DNA of 64,000 nt from positions 27,600-91,599 of the forward strand of contig JBEKSR010000013.1 of NCBI GenBank assembly GCA_049516835.1. The letters run 5' to 3'. Shown piece by piece: positions 49,372-59,030 of the stretch. The DNA comes from Fen-178 sp049516835. GTDB lineage: Bacteria > Acidobacteriota > Terriglobia > Bryobacterales > Bryobacteraceae. Every line of letters begins with the position of its first letter. Position 1 is the stretch's first letter. Below the pieces are notes generated by a model that was not told the DNA's origin, ran no database searches, and saw nothing but the letters and a program-made list of their open reading frames with translations. Made by a program: the position numbers and the translations under genes.

Positions 49372-51762
49372 GTGAAGCGAATAACACTGCTGGTGATTGC
49401 CGCGTTGACCGCCGCGCTGCGGGGCTGGTCGGCCGAGCCGGTGCGGGAACGGCGAAACTTCGATGACGGGTGGAGCTTCCACTTGGGCGAGGCACGCGGC
49501 GGCGAGCAGCCGGGGCTGGACGACAGCGGCTGGCGAAAACTGAATCTGCCGCACGATTGGTCGATCGAAGGGCCACACAACAGCGCCAATGCCAGTGGAA
49601 CCGGGTATCTGCCCGGCGGAATCGGATGGTACCGGAAGAGCTTCCGGCTGGCCGAAGCGCTGAGCAGCCGCAAGATCTTCATCGGGTTCGACGGCGTCTA
49701 CCGCGACAGCGACGTGTGGATCAATGGGAGTAAACTGGGACACCGGCCCTCGGGCTACGCGTCTTTCGAGTACGATCTGACGCCGTACGTGAATTTCGGA
49801 GCGAGGGCGAACCTGGTGGCGGTGCGCGTGGATCACAGCGCCGCGGCGGATTCGCGCTTCTACACGGGGTCGGGCATATACCGGCATGTGTGGCTCACGG
49901 TCACCGAAGCCGTACACGTGGTCCGGTGGGGAACTTATGTCTACACTCCCATGGTGCGGGAGGCGGACGCTTTGGTAACGGCGGAGACCAGCGTGGCCAA
50001 CGAGTCGAAGGGCGCGGCGCAAGTCCGGCTGGTGACCGCCATCGAGGATGCGAGCGGGCGCGAGGTGGCGAGCGTGGGGACCGAGGCGGCGGTGGCCCCT
50101 GGCGCGGTTCACACGTTCGCGCAGCAGGGCACCGTCGCGAAACCGAGGCTGTGGTCCACGGAAGATCCGTACCTTTATACCGCCGTCACGCGGGTGTTCG
50201 CGGGCGGGACGCAGGTGGACGAATACCGGACGCCGTTCGGCATCCGCACGATTCGCTTCGACGCCAACCACGGTTTCTTTCTGAACGGGAAGCCGGAGAA
50301 GCTGAAGGGCGTGTGCCTGCATCACGACCTGGGGGCGCTGGGCGCGGCCTTTTCCGAAGCGGCGCTGGAACGTCGGCTGAAGGCGCTGAAAGAGATCGGC
50401 GTCAATGCCATACGGTGTTCGCACAACCCCATGGCGCCGGAGCTGTACGACCTGTGCGACCGGCTGGGGCTGCTGGTGATGGACGAGGCTTTCGATGAGT
50501 GGACGGCCGGCAAGAAGAAGTGGATCGAGGGATGGAACGTGGGCGTTCCGGGCACGCGCGGTTACCACGAAGTGTTCGAGGAATGGGGCATTCGCGATAT
50601 CGAAGACATGGTGCTGCGCGACCGGAGCCATGCGTCGATTGTGATGTGGAGCATCGGGAACGAAATCGATTATCCGGGCGATCCGTTCGGCCACCCGCTG
50701 GGGCGCGACGGGTTGAAGCCCGGCATGCTATCCGCCAACGAGCTGCCGCTGGTGGCGCGCCGGCTCATCGCGGCCGTCAAACGCCTGGATGGCACGCGCC
50801 CCGTGACCCAGGCGCTGGCCGACACGCTGGCCTCGAACGCCACGGGGCTGGCCGACCTGCTGGATGTGGCCGGCTACAACTACCTGGAGCAATACTACGC
50901 GCGGGACCACGCGACCTATCCGGAGCGTGTCATTTTGGGCAGCGAGAACTCGCACTCGCTGGCGGCCTGGCGCGCGGTGGCCGCCAACGACTACGTGGCG
51001 GGACAGTTCCTGTGGACGGGGGTCGATTATCTGGGAGAATCGCCGCGGTATCCGCATCGCGGCAGCACCGCCGGGTTGCTGGACTACTGCGGCTTCCGGA
51101 AGCCGCTCGCGTACCTGCGCGAGGCTCTGTGGAGCGATCGGTCGATGGTGTATGCGGCCGCCCAGGTTCCGGGGCCGGGTAGAGGAGGGACGGTTGAACA
51201 CTGGAACTGGAGCGGAGACGGGCGCAAGACCATTCCGGTGGAGGTGTACACGAATTGCGACTCCGCGGAGTTGATTCTCAACGGCCGCTCACTGGGCGAG
51301 AAACCGGTGGCGGACCGGCTTGAGCCCGTGTTGCGCTGGGAGGTCCCCAACGAAGCGGGCGTGGTGCGGGCGATTGGCAAGCGCGGCGGGAAGGAAGCCG
51401 CGCGGTACGAACTGGCCACCGCCGGCGCGCCGCAGCGCGTGGAGCTGGCGGCCGACAAACTCGTGCTCCAGGCGAATGGGAGCGATCTGGCGAACGTGGA
51501 GATCCGGGTGGTGGACGTGGACGGCCGGCGGGTGTACGGGGCCGATTCGACGATTGAGGTACAAGCGACCGGCGCCGGCGAACTGGCGGCCATGGACTCC
51601 GGCGACCCAGCCGACATAAGCCCCGTCCAGGCGAGCGGCCGGAAGGCATGGCAGGGCAGGGTGCTGGCGATCGTCCGGGCCGGGGCGGCGGGGGGGACGA
51701 TCACGGTTCGGGCGTCGGCGGCGGGGCTGAAGGCGGGCGAGGTGGTGGTCACGGTGAGATAG
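49372..51762 (+). CDS. Secreted GH2 beta-galactosidase-like enzyme
   Basis: A 796-residue enzyme with the GH2 order. Signal peptide (RITLLVIAALTAALRGWSAE), sugar-binding domain (FHLGEARGG, LNLPHDWSIEGP, FDGVYRDSDVWING), Ig-like domain, barrel with IRCSHNPMAPELYDLCDRLG, acid/base Glu in WSIGNEIDYPG and a nucleophile candidate in VILGSENSHS. The C-terminal DUF4982 and Big-like domains follow. GTG 49372 has GGAGG almost touching it, so the true start may be a later codon. It cleaves beta-linked galactose or similar sugars. Confidence 0.92.
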   Translation: MKRITLLVIAALTAALRGWSAEPVRERRNFDDGWSFHLGEARGGEQPGLDDSGWRKLNLPHDWSIEGPHNSANASGTGYLPGGIGWYRKSFRLAEALSSRKIFIGFDGVYRDSDVWINGSKLGHRPSGYASFEYDLTPYVNFGARANLVAVRVDHSAAADSRFYTGSGIYRHVWLTVTEAVHVVRWGTYVYTPMVREADALVTAETSVANESKGAAQVRLVTAIEDASGREVASVGTEAAVAPGAVHTFAQQGTVAKPRLWSTEDPYLYTAVTRVFAGGTQVDEYRTPFGIRTIRFDANHGFFLNGKPEKLKGVCLHHDLGALGAAFSEAALERRLKALKEIGVNAIRCSHNPMAPELYDLCDRLGLLVMDEAFDEWTAGKKKWIEGWNVGVPGTRGYHEVFEEWGIRDIEDMVLRDRSHASIVMWSIGNEIDYPGDPFGHPLGRDGLKPGMLSANELPLVARRLIAAVKRLDGTRPVTQALADTLASNATGLADLLDVAGYNYLEQYYARDHATYPERVILGSENSHSLAAWRAVAANDYVAGQFLWTGVDYLGESPRYPHRGSTAGLLDYCGFRKPLAYLREALWSDRSMVYAAAQVPGPGRGGTVEHWNWSGDGRKTIPVEVYTNCDSAELILNGRSLGEKPVADRLEPVLRWEVPNEAGVVRAIGKRGGKEAARYELATAGAPQRVELAADKLVLQANGSDLANVEIRVVDVDGRRVYGADSTIEVQATGAGELAAMDSGDPADISPVQASGRKAWQGRVLAIVRAGAAGGTITVRASAAGLKAGEVVVTVR

Positions 51763-51859
51763 GGGGCTTGGAGGAGGGGATCGGGTTGCAGCCGCGGCAA
51801 TCATATTGCTTTTCCCGCCGTCAGGCATTTCACGCTCGCGCACCGCATTCCGGAGGTGT

Positions 51860-51875
51860 TCCAAGTATACTTGGA
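51860..51875. promoter_or_regulatory. Perfect 16-bp palindrome before the tldD-like gene
   Basis: TCCAAGTATACTTGGA is its own reverse complement and ends 20 bases before ATG 51896, next to AGGAG. A dimeric repressor site is likely. A shorter AGTATACT lies at 20317-20324 ahead of the di-haem peroxidase. Confidence 0.5.
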
Positions 51876-51895
51876 CAAGATCAGGAGATCCGAAT

Positions 51896-53623
51896 ATGCG
51901 ACGATCCTTCGCGGTTCACAACCGCGCTTCGACGCGCCATCGGCTGATGGCGTTCTGTTCGCTGTTCTTGGCTTTAGCGATCGGACCGGCTGCCGCCCAG
52001 CAGTCTTCGTCCCCGGTGCTTCAGGCCATGAAAGCCGAACTGGACCGGTCCATGGAAAAGCTCAAGACCCAGCCGGTACCACCCTACTTTCTCAGTTATG
52101 AAGTCACCGAGAGCCATAATATCGGCGTCTATGGGGCTTTCGGTAAGATTACGAACAGCTTCGAGAACCGGCGGCGCCAGCTCGATATCGATCTGCGCGT
52201 GGGCAGCTATGACATGGATAATACGCGCGAGATCCGCGGCGGCATGCCAGTCTCGCCATACGCCGGCCTCTCGAATATTGAGGTGCCGATCGAAAACGAT
52301 CCCGATGCCATACGGGGCGTTCTGTGGTATCACACCGACGAACGCTACAAGCGCGCGTTGGAACAATTCACCAAGGTCAAGACCAACGTGCAGGTGAAAG
52401 TGGCGCAAGAGGACAAGTCCACCGATTTTTCGCACGAAGAGCCGCAGCAATATAGTGAACCTGCGGTTGATGTCCAGGTAGACCGCAAAGCGTGGGAAGA
52501 GAAGATCCGCAAATATAGCGCGCCGTTCGCAAAATATACCAACATCTATCAGGCGATGGCGGCGTTCGTCGCCACGGCCCAGACTCGATGGTTCGTGAAT
52601 AGCGAGGGCGCCCGCATCCAAACCTCGGAGCCCGCTTATCAACTTTTTGTGGTTGCTTACACCAAGGCCGACGATGGGTCGGAATTGCCTCGCTACGAAA
52701 CGTTTTTCGGTTTCACGGAAAAAGACCTGCCGGATGACGCCACTGTGCTGAAGGCGGTGGACAAAATAGTCGGGGATCTGGAGGCTTTGCGTGTGGCTCC
52801 GATGGTGGATCCCTATACCGGACCGGCGGTGCTCTCCGGCCGCGCCAGCGGCGTGTTCTTTCACGAAGTGTTCGGACACCGCGTGGAAGGACATCGGCAG
52901 AAGCTCGAGAATGAGGCGCAAACCTTCAAGAAGAAGATCGGTGAGCCGGTGCTGTCCAAGGGATTCTCGGTCTATTTCGACCCCACGGTGCGGCGTTTGG
53001 CCAACACGGACCTCATGGGCCATTATCTTTTCGACAACCAGGGCGTGAAGGCGCAGCGTGTCGCGGTGGTGGAAGACGGCATTCTTAAGACCTTCCTGAT
53101 GTCGCGTACGCCTATCGAGGGTTTTCCCAAGTCGAACGGCCACGGCCGCAAGCAGGTGGGGCTGAACCCCGTGGCGCGGCAATCCAACCTGATTGTGGAG
53201 GTCGCGCCTGAAGCCGTGCGGCCCGATTTGAAGAAGTTGCTGATCGAGGAAGTCCAGAAGCAGGGTTTGCCGTTCGGTCTCTATTTCGACGATATCCAGG
53301 GCGGTTTCACCCTCACCGGCCGTACCATCCCCAACGCCTTCAACGTGCTGCCTTTGATGGTCTATCGCATTTATCCCAGCGGGCGCGAAGAGTTGGTGCG
53401 CGGCGTGGATCTGATCGGTACGCCGTTGACTGCGTTCAGCAAGATCGTGGCCGCGGACAAAAACGTGGCCGTGTTCAACGGCACTTGCGGGGCGGAGTCG
53501 GGAGGTGTCCCGGTTTCCGCCGTCTCTCCCGGAATCTTCGTTTCGCAAATCGAAGTGCAGAGAAAGCAGAAATCGCAGGAGCGGCCTCCCGTTCTGCCTG
53601 CGCCTTTTGAAGGGAGCAATTGA
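51896..53623 (+). CDS. Exported TldD-like zinc metalloprotease
   Basis: A 575-residue protein with signal peptide (HRLMAFCSLFLALAIGPAAA). The TldD catalytic helix FFHEVFGHRVEGH carries the HExxxH zinc motif. The later IQGGFTLTGRTIPNAFNVLP region forms the other half of the fold. TldD normally works in the cytoplasm with TldE to cut unfolded peptides; here both are exported. The next gene is the non-catalytic partner, one base after the stop. Confidence 0.9.
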   Translation: MRRSFAVHNRASTRHRLMAFCSLFLALAIGPAAAQQSSSPVLQAMKAELDRSMEKLKTQPVPPYFLSYEVTESHNIGVYGAFGKITNSFENRRRQLDIDLRVGSYDMDNTREIRGGMPVSPYAGLSNIEVPIENDPDAIRGVLWYHTDERYKRALEQFTKVKTNVQVKVAQEDKSTDFSHEEPQQYSEPAVDVQVDRKAWEEKIRKYSAPFAKYTNIYQAMAAFVATAQTRWFVNSEGARIQTSEPAYQLFVVAYTKADDGSELPRYETFFGFTEKDLPDDATVLKAVDKIVGDLEALRVAPMVDPYTGPAVLSGRASGVFFHEVFGHRVEGHRQKLENEAQTFKKKIGEPVLSKGFSVYFDPTVRRLANTDLMGHYLFDNQGVKAQRVAVVEDGILKTFLMSRTPIEGFPKSNGHGRKQVGLNPVARQSNLIVEVAPEAVRPDLKKLLIEEVQKQGLPFGLYFDDIQGGFTLTGRTIPNAFNVLPLMVYRIYPSGREELVRGVDLIGTPLTAFSKIVAADKNVAVFNGTCGAESGGVPVSAVSPGIFVSQIEVQRKQKSQERPPVLPAPFEGSN

Positions 53624-53624
53624 C

Positions 53625-55316
53625 ATGCGGATTGCGATTCCATCGCTTGCCTGGTGCGTTCTCGCCGCTGCGTGCCCGCTCGGCGCGCAGGACGACGTGG
53701 TCATGAAGGCCATGCGCGACGAACTGGATCGTTCCATCAAACAGCTTCAATTGGAAAACCTGGAGAAACCCTATTTCATCTCCTATCGCGTAATGGACAA
53801 CGAGAGCGTTAACGTCTCCGCCAGTTTCGGAGCTTTGGTGCAAAGCTCGGAGGGCCGCTCCCGTATGATCGGCATCGAGGTGCGGGTGGGCAGCCCCCAG
53901 TTGGATAACACCAACTTCTTCTCTCCGAACTACAACATGTCGAGCATGACACAGGTGTACAACGGCTCGGCGCAGCTTACGGTAGAGGACGACTATAAGG
54001 AACTCAGACGGCAGATCTGGCTGGCAACCGACGCCACCTATAAGAAGGCCTTGGAGGACCTCTCGAAGAAACGATCGGTCCTGCAAAACAAGAGCCGCGT
54101 CGACGAACCTCCCGACTTCACCACGGAAAGTCCGGCCACCACCGCCGAAGACGCGCCTCCCGTCCATGTTGACCGCGCGAAATGGGAGGTGCTGGCGCGC
54201 AACCTGTCGGGCTTGTTCCGGCAGATGCCCGATGTAAACACGTCCGGCGTCAGCCTGACCGCAGGTAATATCTACACCCGCTACGTCAATAGCGATGGGA
54301 CGTCGTACACGCGCCGCCGACCCAGTGTGACGTTCAACGCGCACGCCGCCACGCAGGCCGCGGACGGTACGCCGTTGGACGATTTCGGATGGTTGCACGG
54401 CCGGTCTCTGGCCGACTTGCCCTCCGAGCAAGACCTGGCGGGCCGCGTGCGCGCCCTGGCCGGGCGCCTGAAAGATCTGCGCGCCGCTTCCACCCTGGAG
54501 AATTACAACGGTCCCGTGCTGCTGGAATCCGATGCCGCCGCACAAATGTTCCGCTTGGAATTCCTGCCCAACTTACTGGGCACGCGCCGCTTTCTCTCGG
54601 ATTTTCCCGGCTACCAACAGATGGCCAGCCAACTCGATAATCCGTTTGTCGATAAGATCGGCGCTCGTGTGCTGCCGGATTTTCTCAGCGTCACCGACAA
54701 CCCCACGCTGGCCGAATTTGGCGGAGTCAAGTTGGGTGGCTTCTGCAAGATGGATGACGAGGGAATTCCGGCCCGCGAAACCAGGCTGGTGGAAAAGGGC
54801 ATCCTGAAGACGCTGCTGACCACGCGCGATCCGGTGCGTGGTATCGCGCACAGCAGCGGCAGCCGCCATTTGGGCCAGGCTTCTCCGTCCAACATTCTCG
54901 TCACGGCGGACAACGGCCTGACCGCGGCCGAACTCCGCGCGAAGTTTCTGGACCTGCTGAAACAACGCAACAAGGAATTCGGGATTTTGGTGCGCCGCAT
55001 GCGGAACGCCACGTCTCCGGTGATGGCCTACAAAGTGTTTCCGGATGGCCGCGAGGAACTGATTCGGGGAGTGCAATTCTCCGGACTAAACGCGGCTGCA
55101 TTCAAGGACATTGTGGCGGCGTCCAAGGACCAGAACATTATCACTGTGCAGTACCGTCCGCGGTCGGCGCTTCCGACATCCTCGGCAGTGGACAATGGTT
55201 CGCTCGCGCTCAGCCTGGCGGTACCCTCGCTGCTGTTCGAGGATGTGACTGTCCGCAAGACAAGGGGCGAAACGCCCAATCCTCCGGTAGCCGGACATCC
55301 ATTTTTCAGCAAGTAG
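53625..55316 (+). CDS. Exported TldE/PmbA-like partner without zinc motif
   Basis: A 563-residue paralogue of the preceding protein with its own signal peptide (IPSLAWCVLAAACPLGAQ). Where TldD has HExxxH, this one has VLLESDAAAQMFRLEF, so it cannot bind zinc and is the TldE-like half of a heterodimer. Both proteins share the N-terminal pattern MKAMRDELDRSIKQLQ (MKAELDRSMEKLK in the other). Confidence 0.88.
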   Translation: MRIAIPSLAWCVLAAACPLGAQDDVVMKAMRDELDRSIKQLQLENLEKPYFISYRVMDNESVNVSASFGALVQSSEGRSRMIGIEVRVGSPQLDNTNFFSPNYNMSSMTQVYNGSAQLTVEDDYKELRRQIWLATDATYKKALEDLSKKRSVLQNKSRVDEPPDFTTESPATTAEDAPPVHVDRAKWEVLARNLSGLFRQMPDVNTSGVSLTAGNIYTRYVNSDGTSYTRRRPSVTFNAHAATQAADGTPLDDFGWLHGRSLADLPSEQDLAGRVRALAGRLKDLRAASTLENYNGPVLLESDAAAQMFRLEFLPNLLGTRRFLSDFPGYQQMASQLDNPFVDKIGARVLPDFLSVTDNPTLAEFGGVKLGGFCKMDDEGIPARETRLVEKGILKTLLTTRDPVRGIAHSSGSRHLGQASPSNILVTADNGLTAAELRAKFLDLLKQRNKEFGILVRRMRNATSPVMAYKVFPDGREELIRGVQFSGLNAAAFKDIVAASKDQNIITVQYRPRSALPTSSAVDNGSLALSLAVPSLLFEDVTVRKTRGETPNPPVAGHPFFSK

Positions 55317-55405
55317 CGCAGCAGTGCGGGGGAGTATTGCAATCGCACCTGATCCGGGAGATTGCCATACGCCTCGCGAAGGCGTCGCGACGCGAACGAC
55401 CTCAT
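55317..55405 (-). pseudogene. Truncated RelE-like toxin
   Basis: ATG 55405 overlaps the antitoxin stop by 4 bases and begins MRSFASRRLREAYGNLPDQV, a RelE-type N-terminus. The similarity ends after about 22 codons and the frame runs on into the tail of the upstream tldE-like gene. No catalytic region remains. Confidence 0.55.
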
Positions 55406-55620
55406 CCAATCAGTTCGTCCAGCGGGCGCGTCTCGCCCCGCCGGTGTTCCTCAAGAGCCTCGCGGCCCAGGGACCGCAATAGAGCCGGCCTTTCGCGGAA
55501 GTTGCACCCCCACGCTTCCTCATCGTCCAGAGTTTCCATGATCTGGGATGCGATCGCGTCCTGCTCCTCCGGCGAGAGAGACTCCACACGCCGAAGCGCG
55601 CTCTCAAGCAGACCAGTCAT
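55402..55620 (-). CDS. Small antitoxin of a RelE-type pair
   Basis: A 72-residue acidic protein: LLESALRRVESLSPEEQDAI, ASQIMETLDDEEAWGCNFRE and a conserved end EALEEHRRGETRPLDELIG, a known antitoxin pattern with a short toxin-binding tail. It is intact although its toxin is broken. No good ribosome site. Confidence 0.7.
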   Translation of the reverse strand: MTGLLESALRRVESLSPEEQDAIASQIMETLDDEEAWGCNFRERPALLRSLGREALEEHRRGETRPLDELIG

Positions 55621-55757
55621 GCTTTTGCAATAGCGCGAGACGCTCGTTGGCGATCGTGGCGAACGGCTGCTGGCTTGGTGCTGAAGGCGGGGGAGGCGAC
55701 GGTGACGGTGAAGCAGGGGGATTGAGGAGGGGATCGATATCCCGCACGAGGACCAGC

Positions 55758-56422
55758 TCATTCGGTGACGATGAGACCGTCGCGCAGCAGGACGCGGCGG
55801 CCGGCGCATTGGGCCACCGATGGCTCGTGCGTAACCAACACCAGGGTGGCGCCGTGTTCGCGGTTGAGCTCGAGCAGCAGATCGAGCACCATCTGGCCGC
55901 TGACGCTGTCCAGATTGCCGGTCGGCTCGTCGGCCAGCAGGATGGACGGCCGGCGTGCGAACGCACGCGCCAGCGCGACGCGCTGCTGCTCGCCGCCGGA
56001 AAGCTCCACGGGGTAGTGGCCGCGGCGGTCCTCGAGGCCCACTCGACCCAGCAGGTCGCGGGCACGGGCCGCATCGCCCGGTTCTTCGCCGGCCAGCTCC
56101 ATGGGAAGCAGCACGTTCTCTTCCGCCGTCAGGGTCGGGATGAGGTGATACGACTGATAGACGAAACCGATTTTGCGGCCACGCAGCACGGCCATCCGGT
56201 CTTCGGAGAGCTTGGTGATGTCCTCTCCGTCCAGCAGGACCCGGCCGCTGGTCGGCGAGTCCAGGCCGCCAGCAAACCGAGCAGCGTGGTCTTCCCGCTG
56301 CCGGAGGGTCCCATGATGGCCGCAAATTGGCCGCTGGGGATATCCAGGTCGATGCCTCTCAGGATGTCCACACGGCGGGTGCGGGTATCGAGGGACTTGG
56401 TGAGGGCGCGGACCTGAATCAA
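55758..56422 (-). pseudogene. LolD/MacB-type ABC ATPase gene with a single-base frameshift
   Basis: The first part has Walker A GPSGSGKTTLLGLLA. The second, in the next frame, has the Q-loop FVYQSYHLIP, signature ELSGGEQQRVALARA and Walker B ILLADEPTGNLD. The frames join if one G is added near 56268 (GCGGCC for GCGGGCC), which restores LLAGLDSPTSGRVLLDGED. All catalytic motifs survive. Either a young pseudogene or a base-call error. Confidence 0.85.
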
Positions 56423-56435
56423 GTTCCTATTATGG

Positions 56436-58914
56436 CTATTCGTCGCGCAGAATGGCGAGCGGCTTCTGGCGGACCATGCGGGCGCTCGACGTCCACCCGG
56501 TCCCGACCGCGGTCAGAATGCCCAGCAGAACGGCGCCCGCAAGCACCCTCGCGTCCCACGCCGCCGACGCCTTGCGAAACGCCACCGAGAGCAGCAGGGT
56601 GGCGAACGCGCTCCCCATCAAGCCGCCGCTGGCGCCCGCCAGCGCGCCCAGCCAGGCAAACTCGGCCAGGAGCGCGTTTCTGACCTGAGCGGGCCGGGCG
56701 CCCAGGGCCTTGAGGATGGCGATCTCGCGGGTCCGGGTCTTCTCCTCTGCCAGCACCATGAGGATCAGGACGGCAGTTCCCGCCAGCAGAATCAGCAGGG
56801 CGACGGCACGCAGAATCCACCGCGCGTCGTGGGCTACCGATTGAATGGCCGCCGTGATTTCCCGCCGGTCAATCACCGGGACGCTGGGAAAGCTGGCGGC
56901 AAGCAGTCGCCGGACCGCCTCCGCGCGCGCGGTCTTCACCGAGATTCCGGCCTCGTAAAAGACGCTTAGTCCGGCGAATGCAGTGCACGGAAAAACCAGC
57001 CCGGCCATCACTTCGTCGACAGCGTCCAGGCGGCGAAGGCCCACGATGCGCGCCGGAAGGGCCCTGCCGTTGGAGAAGAACTCCAGCGTCTGGCCCACCT
57101 TCGCGCCCATCATGCCAGCCAGCGACTCCGACACCACGGTTTCCGGTTGCGCGCCGCTGGGCTGCCACCAACGCCCCGCCGAAAGAGGTCCGGAAGGCGC
57201 AAGGTTGTAGCAGGCAGCCACCCAGCGCCCGGGGGTGGTGGCGGGCACCGGAACACCGGCGACCTTGGACAGGCGCAGGACGACCAGGGGCAGCAGTTTC
57301 ACCGGCTGCACCACGTCCGGATCGCCCGCCAGGAGTTCCATCAGCGGGGCGGTCTGGCCTGGTCCGAGGCCGAAGACAAACCGATCGGCACCCGGTAAGG
57401 GGAGCGATTGTTGGATGGCGCGAACCACGGCCGCCGGCCCGAGCCAGGAGGCGGTGACGACCATAATCCCTACGGCGAGCGCCAGGAATCGGGTATCGGC
57501 CCGGCGTCCCGGCCGGCTCAGACTGCCGACGCCGGCGATCCGCCGGCGCCGGGCGGCGCAGCAGCGCGCGGCCGGTGCCCAGCAGAATCAGCCCGCCGGC
57601 GGCCAGGCCGAACAGGAACGCGGCGCCAGCCTTCCACGAGTGGACCATCCATAGCGCCAGCCCCAGCATCCCCAGCAGAGACGCCATCCCAACCATACGC
57701 CCGATTTGCCGCCGCCCAGGCGACGGTTCTACGTACCGGCGGAGCACCAGCAGGGGCGGCGCGGTGCGCACCGCAACCAGCGGCATGGCGGTAGCCACCA
57801 GGGAAGAGAGGAGACCCAGGCCGACGGCCTCGGCGGCTTCCGTCCAGCGCCACGGGAGTGCCAGGGGAAAGGGCAACTGGTCGGCGAAGATGAGCGGGAA
57901 GACGCGCTCCAGGGGAACCGCCAGGGCGGCGCCCAGGACGCACCCTGCGAGCGACAGGCAAGTGATTTCCAGCAGGTAGATCCACAGGATCTGGCGCCAT
58001 CGGCCACCCAGCGCTTTCATGATGGCCACCGTGTCCAGGCGCTGCTCCATGTGCAGGTAGGTCACCATGGCGACACCCAGCGAACCGAGCGCCAGGGCGG
58101 CCCACGCGGCCAGGCCGAGATAGGTGAGGGTGGCATCCAGCGCCGCCGCCACTCGCCGGTCGCCGTGGTCGCGATAGTCGACAATCTGGCCGTCCGGGAA
58201 GAGCTGTTGCAGCCTGGCCTTGAGCTGTCCGGTGTCGCTGCCGGCGCCAACCCGAAAGAGCAGCCGAAAGACGATGGCGTTGCCCAGGCGGGCGATCCGC
58301 GTGCGTACAAAAGCGGCGTCGGAAAGCATCACCCGGGGATACGGGTTGGGCGCCGCCGCCAGGCGATCCGGCTCGGCCAGGAGAACGGCGGCGATGCGGA
58401 AAGCCACGCCGTTGAGAAGCACCCGGTCACCGGGCGCCACCGCCAGGCGCTCGGCAAGGATACGGGAGACAACCGCCGTGTCCGGTTCCAGCGCCTCGCG
58501 CAGCGGCCGGTTCGGCTCCAGTTCCACCGTGCCGTACCACGGATAGCGCCGGGCATCCACGCTGCGCACAGAGACCACCACCGGATCCGCCGCCTGATCC
58601 GAGGAGATCGTGCTGTGGGTTTCCAGCGAGTCGCTCTCTTCGATGCCCTGGCGGGCCAGTTCGACCATGGCGCCGCGTTGTTCTTCGGAAGGCGGCTGGC
58701 GCAGCGTGACGGCGGCGTCGGCGGCGATCCAATGGCGCATGTCGCCGTTGAGGCGGCGGGAGAACTCGCTGCTGAGCGCACGCGATGCATTCATGGCCGC
58801 TACCCCCACGGCCAGGGATGCCATGGCCACCACAAAATGCCTGCGTCCGGAACGCAGATCGCGCCACGCGATCTTGCACGATATCCACGAGAGCCTCTGC
58901 CTACGGGCCATCAT
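56436..58914 (-). pseudogene. FtsX-like ABC permease gene with a frameshift
   Basis: The 5' part (58914 to about 57540) encodes WISCKIAWRDLRSGRRHFVV, a periplasmic domain and FtsX helices (VAIMKALGGRWRQILWIYLL). The 3' part, 57464-56436, continues in another frame with FLALAVGIMVVTASWLGPAA and a second FtsX block (TREIAILKALGARPAQVRNA). The break lies in the GC run near 57545-57570. Together they make one ~825-residue exporter of the LolC/MacB kind, paired with the ATPase 13 bp downstream. Confidence 0.82.
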
Positions 58915-59030
58915 CGGCAAATGCGTCCTGTCGCACGAAATGGAAGGTTATCACGCGCCCTGGCCGGGTTCAGATGCCGCCGTCTTGAATAATCGGTGAA
59001 AAGGCTCTAGTTTAGATCCCGGAGGTTGCT

